DNA from: Xylanimonas cellulosilytica DSM 15894
GTDB lineage: Bacteria > Actinomycetota > Actinomycetes > Actinomycetales > Cellulomonadaceae
Length of the DNA: 64,000 nt
NCBI RefSeq assembly: GCF_000024965.1
Contig: NC_013530.1
Coordinates: 1,674,001-1,738,000, forward strand
Reading direction: 5' to 3'
Numbering within the stretch: position 1 is the stretch's first letter; each line of letters starts with the position of its first letter. Under the pieces are notes generated by a model that made no database searches, had not been told where the DNA came from, and was given only the letters and a program-made list of their open reading frames with translations. Shown piece after piece: positions 48,723 through 56,884 of the stretch. A program made the position numbers and the translations under genes.

Positions 48723-48956
48723 TCACGCGTGCCGCCGGATGTCACGTCGGATGAGGGCCACCGAGCTCTTGGAGAGCTCTACGTCCGCCGCGACTGACGC
48801 GAGCGATGTGCCGGGCTCCGCGAGCATCGCGGCGATCGCCGTGTCACGCGCTGCCCGGGCCGCCCGCTCGGACCGGATCGCTCGTCGTTGCCGCCTGATG
48901 GCCTGTCGAGCCCGGTCGCGGTTGACCACGTACGTCGTCGATCTCGCGTCAGTCAT
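48723..48956 (-). CDS. Small helix-turn-helix protein
   Basis: 77 residues starting MTDARSTTYVVNRDRARQAI. Arg-rich helix, then TSLASVAADVELSKSSVALIRRDIRR, a plausible HTH. Located just upstream of the ArdC-like start on the same strand. Probably an element regulator or accessory DNA-binding protein. Confidence 0.55.
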   Translation of the reverse strand: MTDARSTTYVVNRDRARQAIRRQRRAIRSERAARAARDTAIAAMLAEPGTSLASVAADVELSKSSVALIRRDIRRHA

Positions 48957-49159
48957 GACCGACCGGCTCAGCCTCCAGTTGCTCAAGTTCGATCGGCGGT
49001 TGGGACCGTTGAGGTGCCGGGATCCGTTGAACCATCAGGCTCCCGTGGTCACGGAGGAGCGTGAGCGCCAGCGTCTCGACACTGCCCAGCGGCCTTTGAC
49101 GGCTGACCCGGGCGGTCGGGTCACCGCGACCCCGGCGTCGTGATCGTCTCCGTCGACCC

Positions 49160-49177
49160 GAGGGCGTAGGCGCCCTC
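49160..49177 (-). terminator. Hairpin after the first ABC module
   Basis: GAGGGCG pairs with CGCCCTC around four bases, with additional GGGTC/GACCC pairing outside. It lies just beyond the stop of the minus-strand permease gene and probably ends that operon. Confidence 0.5.
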
Positions 49178-49186
49178 CGACCCGGG

Positions 49187-50311
49187 TCAAGGGACTCGGA
49201 GGATGCGCAGCGGGTCGCGGTGGGCGGCGTGCGTGGCGACGGGGGCGGCGGCCACGAGGGTGAGGAGGAGGGCGAGTCCGGCGACCCCGGCGGTGAACCG
49301 CCAGGTGGGCAGGGCCCCGGTGGTCAGCGCGAGCGTGGTGAGCCCGGCGATGGTGCCAAGCACGATGCCGACGACGGCACTGATCGACGTCTGGGCGAGC
49401 AGCCCGACGACGAGCGCCGACCGGCTCGCGCCGAGCGCGCGTCGCCGCCCGAAGTCGCGACGGCGTGAAGCAGTCGCCGAGAGCATGGTCACGGCGATGA
49501 TGACGGCGGTGATGCCCATGATGAGCGCCATCTGCTGGCGGGACGCGGCGCCGAGGCGTCCGGCGACGACGTCGCGCAAGGCGATGGCACCGGACGGGGC
49601 TTCGACGGTGAGGGCGGCCGGGTCACGGGTCGGGGTGGCGGTGGCGAGCGTGGCCTGGAGCCGGTCGACGGTTGTGACGTCCGTGGCCAAGGCGTAGACG
49701 AAGCGGAGCGTATCGAGGTCGGCGGCGTCCGTGGCGGTCAGGACGACGTTGCGCAGGCCTGCCAGCGGCCCCGTCGCTTCGAAGACGCCGACGACGCCGA
49801 CGGCGGGGGCGCTCGCGTCCTGGGGCTGGACGGCGCCGAGCCCGGGGCCGAGGTGGAGCGCGGCGGCGGCCCCGGCGCCCGCGACGGCCTCGCCGGGCAG
49901 GGGTGCGCGGCCGCGGATCAGGGTGAGGCCGTCAGGGAGCGCTCCGACGAGGGGGCGAGCCGCGGCGCGGCCCTCAGGCAGGGCAGGGTTGGTGACGTCG
50001 ACGGCCTCGCCGAGCCCGAACGCCCAGGTGACGTCGGAGAGCGCGGCGACGGCCTCGGGCGCGTCCGCGAGGATGCCGGCGTTCCCGCCGTCGTCGGACA
50101 GGGCGATGAGGCGCGTGCCGGCGGAGTCGATCTGCGCGACCACTGCCGCCTCTGACGCGGCGGCCTGCCCGGTGGTCACGAGGATCGCGAAGCAGACGGT
50201 CGCGAGCACCGCGACGAGCGTGGCGGTGATGGCCTTCTGCGCACGGGCGCCCTCGGCGGAGTCGCGCACCAGCTCGCGCACGTGTGGTACGCCGGTCCAC
50301 CGCCGGGTCAT
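49187..50311 (-). CDS. FtsX/MacB-like ABC permease, module 1
   Basis: 374 residues; ATG overlaps the ATPase gene stop. One N-terminal helix (about 27–48), an extracytoplasmic domain of about 200 residues (beginning SAGTRLIALSDDGGNAGI), then three C-terminal helices with the FtsX-type loop TASRRRDFGRRRALGASRSAL. Topology matches MacB/LolC-type permeases that pull on external substrates rather than form a pore. Only one permease gene is present, so a homodimer is expected. Closely related to the gene at 56881–58017. Confidence 0.88.
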   Translation of the reverse strand: MTRRWTGVPHVRELVRDSAEGARAQKAITATLVAVLATVCFAILVTTGQAAASEAAVVAQIDSAGTRLIALSDDGGNAGILADAPEAVAALSDVTWAFGLGEAVDVTNPALPEGRAAARPLVGALPDGLTLIRGRAPLPGEAVAGAGAAAALHLGPGLGAVQPQDASAPAVGVVGVFEATGPLAGLRNVVLTATDAADLDTLRFVYALATDVTTVDRLQATLATATPTRDPAALTVEAPSGAIALRDVVAGRLGAASRQQMALIMGITAVIIAVTMLSATASRRRDFGRRRALGASRSALVVGLLAQTSISAVVGIVLGTIAGLTTLALTTGALPTWRFTAGVAGLALLLTLVAAAPVATHAAHRDPLRILRVP

Positions 50312-51030
50312 GGCCGGACCGCCCGCAGTTCGGCGCCACCGGAGCGGTCGAGGCGCACCTCGTGGTCGGCGAGCGCCACGAGGGACCGGTCGTGGGTGGC
50401 GACGATGACGGTGGCGCCGTTCGCGGCATGGTCGGTCAGGGCCCGCCACACGATGGCGGCGGACTCGTCGTCGAGGTTGCCGGTGGGTTCGTCGGCGAAC
50501 ACGACGCGCGGGTTGGTCAGCAGGGCGCGGCAGATCGCGACGCGTTGGGCCTGCCCGCCGCTGATCTCGCCGGGCTTGTGGTCCTCACGGTGGTCGACGC
50601 CGAACCGGGCCATGAGCTCACGAGCCCGGGCCACGGCATCCTTGCGCCGCATGCCGGCGAACAGCCCGGAGTCGCATACGTTCGCGAGCACGGAGCGGGA
50701 CGGGTCGAGCAGCGCGTCCTGGAACACGAACCCCACCTGGGAGGCCCGCAGCCGCGACCTGGCGGCGTCGGCCAGACGGGACGCGGGCACGGCGTCCCAG
50801 ACCACCTCTCCGCCCGTGGGGCGGATCATGAGCGCTAGCAGGTACAGCAGGGTCGACTTGCCCGACCCGGACGGCCCGGTCAGCGCCGTGGTGGTGCCCA
50901 CCGGGACGTCCACGGTGAGGTCACAGATCACCGGCGGCAGCGCCGCGCGGTAGGTGAAGGTCAGCGACCGGGTCCCGACGGCGGTGCCCACCGGGGCGGC
51001 GGCCCGTGGTTCGAGGACGACGCCGGTCAC
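50308..51030 (-). CDS. ABC transporter ATPase, module 1
   Basis: 240 residues from a GTG overlapping the adaptor stop. LolD/MacB-type: Walker [20 protein letters not shown]-loop VGFVFQDALLDPSRSVLANV, signature ISGGQAQRVAICRALL, Walker B VVFADEPTGNLD, H-loop VATHD. It powers the overlapping permease. Near-identical in its core to the gene at 56192–56884. Confidence 0.93.
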   Translation of the reverse strand: MTGVVLEPRAAAPVGTAVGTRSLTFTYRAALPPVICDLTVDVPVGTTTALTGPSGSGKSTLLYLLALMIRPTGGEVVWDAVPASRLADAARSRLRASQVGFVFQDALLDPSRSVLANVCDSGLFAGMRRKDAVARARELMARFGVDHREDHKPGEISGGQAQRVAICRALLTNPRVVFADEPTGNLDDESAAIVWRALTDHAANGATVIVATHDRSLVALADHEVRLDRSGGAELRAVRP

Positions 51031-52109
51031 GACGGTTCCGCCGCCGTCGCGTCGGGCAGTCGCACCACGGTGCCGGTCTCGACGCCGTCGAGCACCACGC
51101 GTCCGTCGCCGCGCCCTCGGATGGTCACCGGGATCTCGGTGCCGTCCTCGGTGACCAGGTACGGGCTGCCGAGGGGGTCGAGCCACAGGGCTGCGGCGGG
51201 TACGCCGGGGCCTGTCACCTCCGGCACGACGACCTGCCGTGCCGGGAAGGATGCCGCGCCCCGGTCCAACGGCACGAGGTCGCACCGGTCGGCGCACACC
51301 GGACTGCCGTCGGCTCGCGCGAGGACGAACAGCGTGTTGCCGGACTGGTCGTTGCGCTGGCCGGTAACCACCACGGGAACCGGCTCGCCGTCGAACGTCA
51401 CGGTGACCGGGGCGTCGGCGTCGACCGCGACGGTGGCAGGCGCGGTCGCGACGAACTCCGGGTCGCTGGAGAGCAGCGAGAGCACCACGTCGCCCTCGGT
51501 GAGCCGTGCACCGACGGTGACGCCCTCGTTGACGAGCACGCGTGCGGGCAGCGTGGACGTGAACACGACGTCGCCGGCGCGCACCACGCCGTCGACGGTC
51601 ACCCCGAGGCTGCGCTGCCACGCCCGCACCGCCGCCGTCGTCGCCGGTCCGAAACGGCCCGTGGGGTCGGCGACGAGGAAGCCGGTGTCGTGCAGGAGCT
51701 GCTGGATCTGCCGGACGTCTTCGCCCACGGTCCCTGCGCCAAGATCACGGAATGCGGGCACCGCCCCGACCGCTGCCACCACGGGCCGCAGGTCCACCGT
51801 GTAGAGCACGTCACCGGCGTCGACGACGTCACCGTCAGCGATGTCGAGCGAGGTCAGTGTGCCCGCGGCAGCACCGACGCCGAACGGCTCCGGGTGCCAC
51901 GTCGCGGACACCGCCAACGGCAACGACCGGCCCACCGTCATCTCGGTCACTGCGACGGTCGCAGGCGACTGCGCCTCCGTCCGGACGGGCGGCGGCGCGA
52001 ACGCCCACCACCCGAACAGGGCGCCCAGACCCGCCGCTACAGCGACGGCAACCACCCACAGCACGACACCACGTCGCGCCACCGAGCCGCTGACTCTCGC
52101 GGTCGTCAT
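51027..52109 (-). CDS. Membrane-anchored adaptor with peptidoglycan-binding domain, module 1
   Basis: 360 residues from ATG. One N-terminal helix (about 14–37) with the rest outside. A lipoyl/barrel-like segment (about 80–112, SLDIADGDVVDAGDVLYTV) is followed by a PG_binding_1 domain at about 126–170 (GEDVRQIQQLLHDTGFLVAD, TTAAVRAWQRSLGV) and beta-rich adaptor domains with a CADRC Cys pair near 285. The layout is that of HlyD/MacA-type adaptors adapted to a Gram-positive wall. It is operonic with ATPase and permease. Confidence 0.85.
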   Translation of the reverse strand: MTTARVSGSVARRGVVLWVVAVAVAAGLGALFGWWAFAPPPVRTEAQSPATVAVTEMTVGRSLPLAVSATWHPEPFGVGAAAGTLTSLDIADGDVVDAGDVLYTVDLRPVVAAVGAVPAFRDLGAGTVGEDVRQIQQLLHDTGFLVADPTGRFGPATTAAVRAWQRSLGVTVDGVVRAGDVVFTSTLPARVLVNEGVTVGARLTEGDVVLSLLSSDPEFVATAPATVAVDADAPVTVTFDGEPVPVVVTGQRNDQSGNTLFVLARADGSPVCADRCDLVPLDRGAASFPARQVVVPEVTGPGVPAAALWLDPLGSPYLVTEDGTEIPVTIRGRGDGRVVLDGVETGTVVRLPDATAAEPS

Positions 52110-52178
52110 GTTCTCCTCCACGTGTGTGCCTGGCGCTGCCCGTCTGTCCGAACAGCGCCAGGCGATCGGCAAGACTGC

Positions 52179-52523
52179 CTAGCCACACCAGCCATTGCCC
52201 GAGAGCGCACGCGAGCCGCTGACTTCCCAGCTGCCGGATGAGCCCAGGTGGCTCGTCACCCTGATGGTTCGCGCGACAGACCCTTGGTCGAGGACCGAAG
52301 GCATCCCTGGAGCCTGAACGAAGAGCGTTCCTGTGCCTGCACCGCGCCGACCCTCAGCGATCGCTCGGCTTGCGGCGCTGCAGTTCAGCGATCCGCCCCA
52401 CGAGTTCCTCACCGTACTCTCGGGTGGCGTTGCGGCAGCGGGACCCGAAAGGCCGATTGCACTGAGCATCATTGCTGCGGCCAATGCAAGCGTCGTTGCC
52501 GACCTTGTCGTCTGGCATTTCAT
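52179..52523 (-). CDS. Small secreted two-cysteine peptide, module 1
   Basis: 114 residues; AAAGGA site upstream. Signal peptide to about residue 31 (LALAAAMMLSAIGLSGPAAA). The mature part of about 83 residues has exactly two Cys, at 48 and 113, with the C-terminal pattern GSWEVSGSRALSGNGWCG. The same spacing (63–65) and pattern occur in two other peptides in the window. It sits between the lipoprotein and adaptor genes. I expect a single disulfide linking the ends. Possible bacteriocin-like or signalling peptide; not a recognised family. Confidence 0.8.
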   Translation of the reverse strand: MKCQTTRSATTLALAAAMMLSAIGLSGPAAATPPESTVRNSWGGSLNCSAASRAIAEGRRGAGTGTLFVQAPGMPSVLDQGSVARTIRVTSHLGSSGSWEVSGSRALSGNGWCG

Positions 52524-52575
52524 GGACAGTTCCTTTCTTTCTAGTGTTGATCGCTTGTCCGGGTTGACTAAGCGA

Positions 52576-53172
52576 CTATGTGGACTCGGCCGTGATCAGC
52601 GTGAGAACGCCCGCGCCACTCTGCGGGCAGGCCCTCATCAGGGCCGAGACATCGTCGTCGGGTGAGAGGCCGCCGCCCTGGCCGGTGAGGACATCCCACG
52701 GGTTCCAGGGGAACTCCGTCTCGAGCCACACGTCCATCGACGGCGGCTCCGGCAGGTCGTGACCGTGCGCGACGATGCAGGCGCGGACGTCGAGCATCCG
52801 CTCGTAGTCCTCCGGGCCGTGCTGCTCGACCCAGTGCGACGGTTCCGGGATCGCTTCGCCGCACCTGCGCTGCGCGTCACCCTCGATGTCGAACCCGGTC
52901 GCCTCGGCATCCTCGCGCGGCCTGGTCACCCCCGGCAGCACCGGACCCCCCACACCCACGTGGGCGAACACCCCATGCTCTTCGAGGCATGCCACCATCG
53001 CGGCCTGGTACTCCTCGACGTCCTGACGCGCCCGGGCCATCCAGCCCGGCTCCACCCACTCCGGGGTCCCCGCCAGGGCGTCGTCACCTGCCGAGCATGC
53101 GGACACTCCGAGGAGTGCTGAGCACACCAGGACGGCCCCCAGGAGTCGCCTGCCCGTTCTCGTCTTGCCCAT
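52576..53172 (-). CDS. WxEPGWM lipoprotein, module 1
   Basis: 198 residues with AAGGAG five bases upstream. Lipobox LLGVSAC, then EWVEPGWMARARQDVEEYQAAMVAC near the start of the mature protein. Four further Cys are shared with the two paralogues (…AMVAC…QRRC…VRACIVAHG…LMRACP), suggesting two disulfides. RACIVAHGHDLPEPPS is strongly conserved with module 2. First gene of the module here. A role as receptor, chaperone or immunity protein for the peptide is inference from linkage only. Confidence 0.8.
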   Translation of the reverse strand: MGKTRTGRRLLGAVLVCSALLGVSACSAGDDALAGTPEWVEPGWMARARQDVEEYQAAMVACLEEHGVFAHVGVGGPVLPGVTRPREDAEATGFDIEGDAQRRCGEAIPEPSHWVEQHGPEDYERMLDVRACIVAHGHDLPEPPSMDVWLETEFPWNPWDVLTGQGGGLSPDDDVSALMRACPQSGAGVLTLITAEST

Positions 53173-54194
53173 ACCGGCTCCTTACTCGTCGTCCGGAATG
53201 GCAGCGGTGCGCGTTGGCCCCATCGACAGGCTCACCTTGATCGGGGCGAAGAACGTCTGGATAGTCGCGACTGCAGTTGTCGACACTGGGCCGCAGGAGG
53301 CTGGGATGCAGTCCTCCCGATGACTGACTCTCACGTGTCCTCCTTTGGCGTCATTGCCGGGCGTACTTATCTGTTACGCCAACAGTACGTTCACGGGCAT
53401 GTCCATCACACGGTAATGGCCGAGGGTGACTGCCATGGTGTCCCATCGCGACGCGGGAGTCGGGTCGACGATGTCTTGTGCCGAACCGGCACGGTAGGCA
53501 AGGCACCGGCAAAGTTGCCCGGTAGCGGGCTGGCGGGCGTGTGACCTGCGTCTTTGCAGGTGAGATGAGGTGTGCGGGCGGGTCGCGGCCCGGTTGGATC
53601 GGGGGTTCCTACACCATCCGGCCTCACGGAACGGGAACCCGCCCGCACCATGCCATCGTCGCGCACGTCCGCCGTCGTCTCCAAGCTTGTCTCACGGCAG
53701 GCGCTCCTGGCGGAGTCGCTCGGCGCGTGAGCGACCCGCGTGATCCGGAGCGTTCGTGCCTGCCTTCTCAAACGCCATCCTGGCGTGGCAGGGCCTTCGT
53801 AGAGTCCGCCGGAACGGTGGTGTCTGTCGGCGTCGTCAAGCCTCACCGTGGGGCAACCTACTTGCGGACGCAGGCGAACGGGGTGTGGACCGACAATCGG
53901 CGGTGGGGAGGATGTCGCACGACATGTAGACAACGGTGACGTCGTCCGTTTGGACGAAGTTGGCAGGATAGCGCGCTTGGCGCGTTCCATCACTTGACGC
54001 GGTCGCGGCACCGTACGGGCGTGGTGGGCGCGACCGCGTTGACCAGCGCGTTGACGTCTCAGGGAGCCATCGTGGGACCAAAAGCAGCTCCGTGTAGATC
54101 GACCGGAGAGTCAAGCGACACGATGGCGGCTGGAGTTCTGCCTGCCACTATGTGCGCACGGGCAGGGTCGTCTGGAGAGAAGAAGGAGGCCAGA
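53173..54194. other. Region between the two divergent modules
   Basis: About 1.0 kb without a convincing gene. It must hold the promoters of both modules. Structures seen: ACCTGC/GCAGGT hairpin near 53544–53561, and GTGCGGGCGGGT at 53572–53583 facing its exact complement at 53637–53648. A 26-codon frame starting at 53650 is too short to judge. The region 53320–53420 is noticeably less GC-rich, as expected of promoter DNA. Confidence 0.5.
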
Positions 54195-54509
54195 GTGCAT
54201 CGTTTCATGCGCAAGCTGGCGGTCGTCGGTGTGGCCGGCGCCATTGGAGTCGGGGGAGTAGCCATGGCTTCTCCCGCGCTCGCTGGGACGTGGAGCGGGA
54301 CGATGACGTGTCCCGGCAGCATCTTCGTGAAGTCGACGGGCACGAAGGGTGGTACCGGCTCGATCACGGTCTACGCTGCCGGCCACTCGTTCACCTACTC
54401 CACGCAGAAGACGGGCGTCCAGTACACCGTGGTCGGTGCCTACTCGTCCGGGAGCTGGTCAGTGAGCGGAGCCGGGGCGACCGCCGGCATCGGGTACTGC
54501 GGCACGTGA
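54195..54509 (+). CDS. Small secreted two-cysteine peptide, module 2
   Basis: 104 residues from a GTG with AAGGAGG five bases upstream, a very strong site. Signal peptide to about residue 30 (…VAMASPALA). The mature 74 residues start GTWSGTMTCP and end SSGSWSVSGAGATAGIGYCG; Cys at 39 and 102. Gly/Ser/Thr-rich, predicted beta. Its stop overlaps the lipoprotein start (TGATG), tying the two products together. Confidence 0.85.
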   Translation: MHRFMRKLAVVGVAGAIGVGGVAMASPALAGTWSGTMTCPGSIFVKSTGTKGGTGSITVYAAGHSFTYSTQKTGVQYTVVGAYSSGSWSVSGAGATAGIGYCGT

Positions 54510-55123
54510 TGGGTCAGCAGAACAGCCCCCGGCGAGCTGGTGTCTTCGTCGCACTCGTCGGGGGCGCCGTGGCGCTCGCGGGTTGTGGAGCTGGCGATGA
54601 CGGGCTTCCAGCGGCGGGGGGTTGGGCCGAGCCGGGGTGGATGGCGCAGGTGCGTCAGGCGGACGAGGAGTTCCAGTCCGCGATGATCGCCTGCTACGCC
54701 GAGTTCGGCCTGGAGAGTGTGCGGAGCATCGGCGGCGGCACCGTCGGCATGGTCAACCTCATCGACGAGACCGGTCAGGTTCCGGCGGGGGTCCAGGCGC
54801 GCGTGGATGCGGCTGCGGCGGAGTGCAACGCGCGGGTGCCGCTGCCGGAGCATCAGTCGTGGGCGTTCGACGGGGCTGCGTATCAGCGGATGATCGAGCT
54901 GCGTGAGTGCATCGTGGCTCACGGGTTCGAGGTGCCGGAGGCTCCGAGCGAGGAGGCGTGGAAGGACTCGGAGCCCGCGTCGGCGTGGAACCCGTACGAG
55001 GCCATGCTGGGTGGGGCGCGTGGCGCGAGCACGACGCAGGATGAGGTGGCGGCGTTGATGACGGCGTGCCCGCAGCCCGGTCCGAGCTACTACTCGTTGG
55101 CGCCGACGAGCGACGATGGCTGA
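54509..55123 (+). CDS. WxEPGWM lipoprotein, module 2
   Basis: 204 residues. Lipobox VALAGCGAG, then GWAEPGWMAQVRQADEEFQSAMIAC. Conserved LRECIVAHGFEVPEAPSEEAW and a final MTACPQPG. Four Cys after the lipidated one. Overlaps the peptide gene upstream and the adaptor gene downstream by eight bases, so peptide, lipoprotein and adaptor are co-translated. Confidence 0.83.
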   Translation: MGQQNSPRRAGVFVALVGGAVALAGCGAGDDGLPAAGGWAEPGWMAQVRQADEEFQSAMIACYAEFGLESVRSIGGGTVGMVNLIDETGQVPAGVQARVDAAAAECNARVPLPEHQSWAFDGAAYQRMIELRECIVAHGFEVPEAPSEEAWKDSEPASAWNPYEAMLGGARGASTTQDEVAALMTACPQPGPSYYSLAPTSDDG

Positions 55124-56195
55124 CGGCCGTGCACGGGTGCGCCCACGCTCGCTGCCGTGGGTGCTGGCCGTGGTGGTCGCGGCGGGTCTGGGGGTCGTGT
55201 TCGGGCGGTGGGCGTTCGTCGCACCGCAGGTCGATGAGTCGATCGACGTTCCGGCGACGGTGAGGGTCGCGGAGCTGACCGTGGGCCGGTCGTTGCCCGT
55301 CCCGGTCTCCGCGGTGTGGGACGCCCGCCCGTTCGGTGTGGGCGCGGCGGTGGGCGTCCTGACGTCGGTCGACGTCGCGGACGGCGGCAGCGTGAATGCC
55401 GGTGACCGCTTGTACTCGGTGGGCCTGCGGCCGGTGGTTGCGGCCGTGGGGGAGGTGCCCGCGTTCCGGGATCTGTTCCAGGGCGCGAAGGGTGCAGACG
55501 TGGCCCAGGTGCAGCGGTTCCTGGCCGGTGCGGGGTTCCTGACGGGCGAGGCGGACGGCGACTTCGACCCCGCGACAGCGACGGCGGTGCGGGCCTGGCA
55601 GAAGAGCCTGGGTGTCGAGCGGGACGGTGTGGTTCGTGCCGCGGACATCGTGTTCGCGTCCGCGCTGCCCGCGCGGGTTCAGGTCGCCGACGGCTTCGGT
55701 GTGGGGGCGCGGGTCACGGACGGCGACGCGGTGCTGTCCCTGCTGGACGGTGAGCCCGCGTTCGTCGCGACGGTCCCGGCCGGGGTCAGCGTGGACGCGG
55801 CGCTGCCGATCGAGGTCGCGTTCGGGGACGAGTCGGTGACGGCGGTCGTCGCAGGGTCGCGCGACGACCAGTCCGGCAACCGGATCTTGACCCTGACCCG
55901 CGAGGATGGGTCGTCCGTGTGTGGCGACCGGTGTGACCTGGTGCCGCTGGATCCGGCCGAGGCGGTGTTCGACGCCCGCCAGGTCGTCACACCCGAGGTC
56001 ACGGGGCCGGGGGTGCCTGCTGCTGCGGTCTGGTTCGAGGCGTCGGGGGAGGCGTACGTCGTCCTGCCCGACGGCACGAAGACGCCCGTGACGATCCTGG
56101 GGCAAGGCCAAGGTTCCGTCGTGCTCGGCGGAGTCGAGGAGGGCACCGTCGTCGTCCTCGCGGACGAGACGACCGGGACGGGGACCGGGTCGTGA
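55116..56195 (+). CDS. Membrane-anchored adaptor with peptidoglycan-binding domain, module 2
   Basis: 359 residues. N-terminal helix about 14–36 (LPWVLAVVVAAGLGVVFGRW), PG_binding_1 domain (GADVAQVQRFLAGAGFLTGE, TATAVRAWQKSLGVERDG), CGDRC Cys pair near 270, the same architecture as module 1. Its stop overlaps the ATPase start (GTGA). Confidence 0.87.
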   Translation: MADGRARVRPRSLPWVLAVVVAAGLGVVFGRWAFVAPQVDESIDVPATVRVAELTVGRSLPVPVSAVWDARPFGVGAAVGVLTSVDVADGGSVNAGDRLYSVGLRPVVAAVGEVPAFRDLFQGAKGADVAQVQRFLAGAGFLTGEADGDFDPATATAVRAWQKSLGVERDGVVRAADIVFASALPARVQVADGFGVGARVTDGDAVLSLLDGEPAFVATVPAGVSVDAALPIEVAFGDESVTAVVAGSRDDQSGNRILTLTREDGSSVCGDRCDLVPLDPAEAVFDARQVVTPEVTGPGVPAAAVWFEASGEAYVVLPDGTKTPVTILGQGQGSVVLGGVEEGTVVVLADETTGTGTGS

Positions 56196-56884
56196 GCTCG
56201 GCATCCGTGGTGGGCACGCGCGGCCTGACGTTCACCTACCGCGCCTGGACCCCGCCGGTGATAGACGACGTGACCCTCGACCTGCCGACCGGTGCCGTGT
56301 GCGCGCTGACGGGCCCGTCCGGGTCGGGCAAGTCGACGCTGCTGTACCTGCTCGCACTCATGCTGCGCCCCACTGGCGGGGAGGTCGTCTGGGACGGCCG
56401 GGCGGCGTCGACCCTGCCCGACGCCGCCCGGTCCCGACTGCGGGCCGCGCACGTCGGGTTCGTGTTCCAGGACGCGCTCCTCGACCCGTCACGCACCGTC
56501 CTGGCGAACGTGTGCGACGCGGCACTGTTCGCCGGGATGCCGCACGCCACCGCGACCGGACGCGCCCGCGACCTCATGACACGGTTCGGTGTCGAGCATC
56601 GCGGCGACCACCGGCCCGGGGAGATCTCCGGCGGGCAGGCCCAGCGGGTCGCGATCTGCCGCGCCCTGCTCACTGACCCCCGCGTCGTGTTCGCCGACGA
56701 GCCCACGGGGAACCTCGACGACAACTCGGCCGAGATCGTCTGGCGGGCGCTGGTCGACCATGCGGCCACCGGCGCGACCGTCGTCGTCGCAACCCACGAC
56801 AAGACCCTGGCCGCCCGTGCCGACCACGAGGTCCGCCTGACCCCCGAGGGCCGCGTCACCACCCGGACCGGGGTCGCGTCGTGA
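56192..56884 (+). CDS. ABC transporter ATPase, module 2
   Basis: 230 residues from a GTG. Walker [19 protein letters not shown], signature ISGGQAQRVAICRALL, Walker B VVFADEPTGNLDD, H-loop VATHD. MacB/LolD class. Overlaps adaptor and permease genes by four bases each. Confidence 0.94.
   Translation: MSSASVVGTRGLTFTYRAWTPPVIDDVTLDLPTGAVCALTGPSGSGKSTLLYLLALMLRPTGGEVVWDGRAASTLPDAARSRLRAAHVGFVFQDALLDPSRTVLANVCDAALFAGMPHATATGRARDLMTRFGVEHRGDHRPGEISGGQAQRVAICRALLTDPRVVFADEPTGNLDDNSAEIVWRALVDHAATGATVVVATHDKTLAARADHEVRLTPEGRVTTRTGVAS

Noticed and set aside
34895-49186. Right attachment site repeating the tRNA-Pro 3' end
   Set aside because: Reading through to about 49 kb and the later gaps gave no copy of GTTCAAATCCTGTCAGCCCG; a computational search is needed before placing attR.
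53406-54011. About 200-codon minus-strand frame between the two modules
   Set aside because: No start with a ribosome site, Arg/Pro/Ser-rich without conserved features; it spans inverted repeats. Treated as non-coding.
52179-54509. Lactococcin 972-type bacteriocin identity for the small peptides
   Set aside because: Lactococcin 972 relatives lack the two distant cysteines and have a WSYY/H-rich mature part; size and an ABC transporter are the only resemblance.
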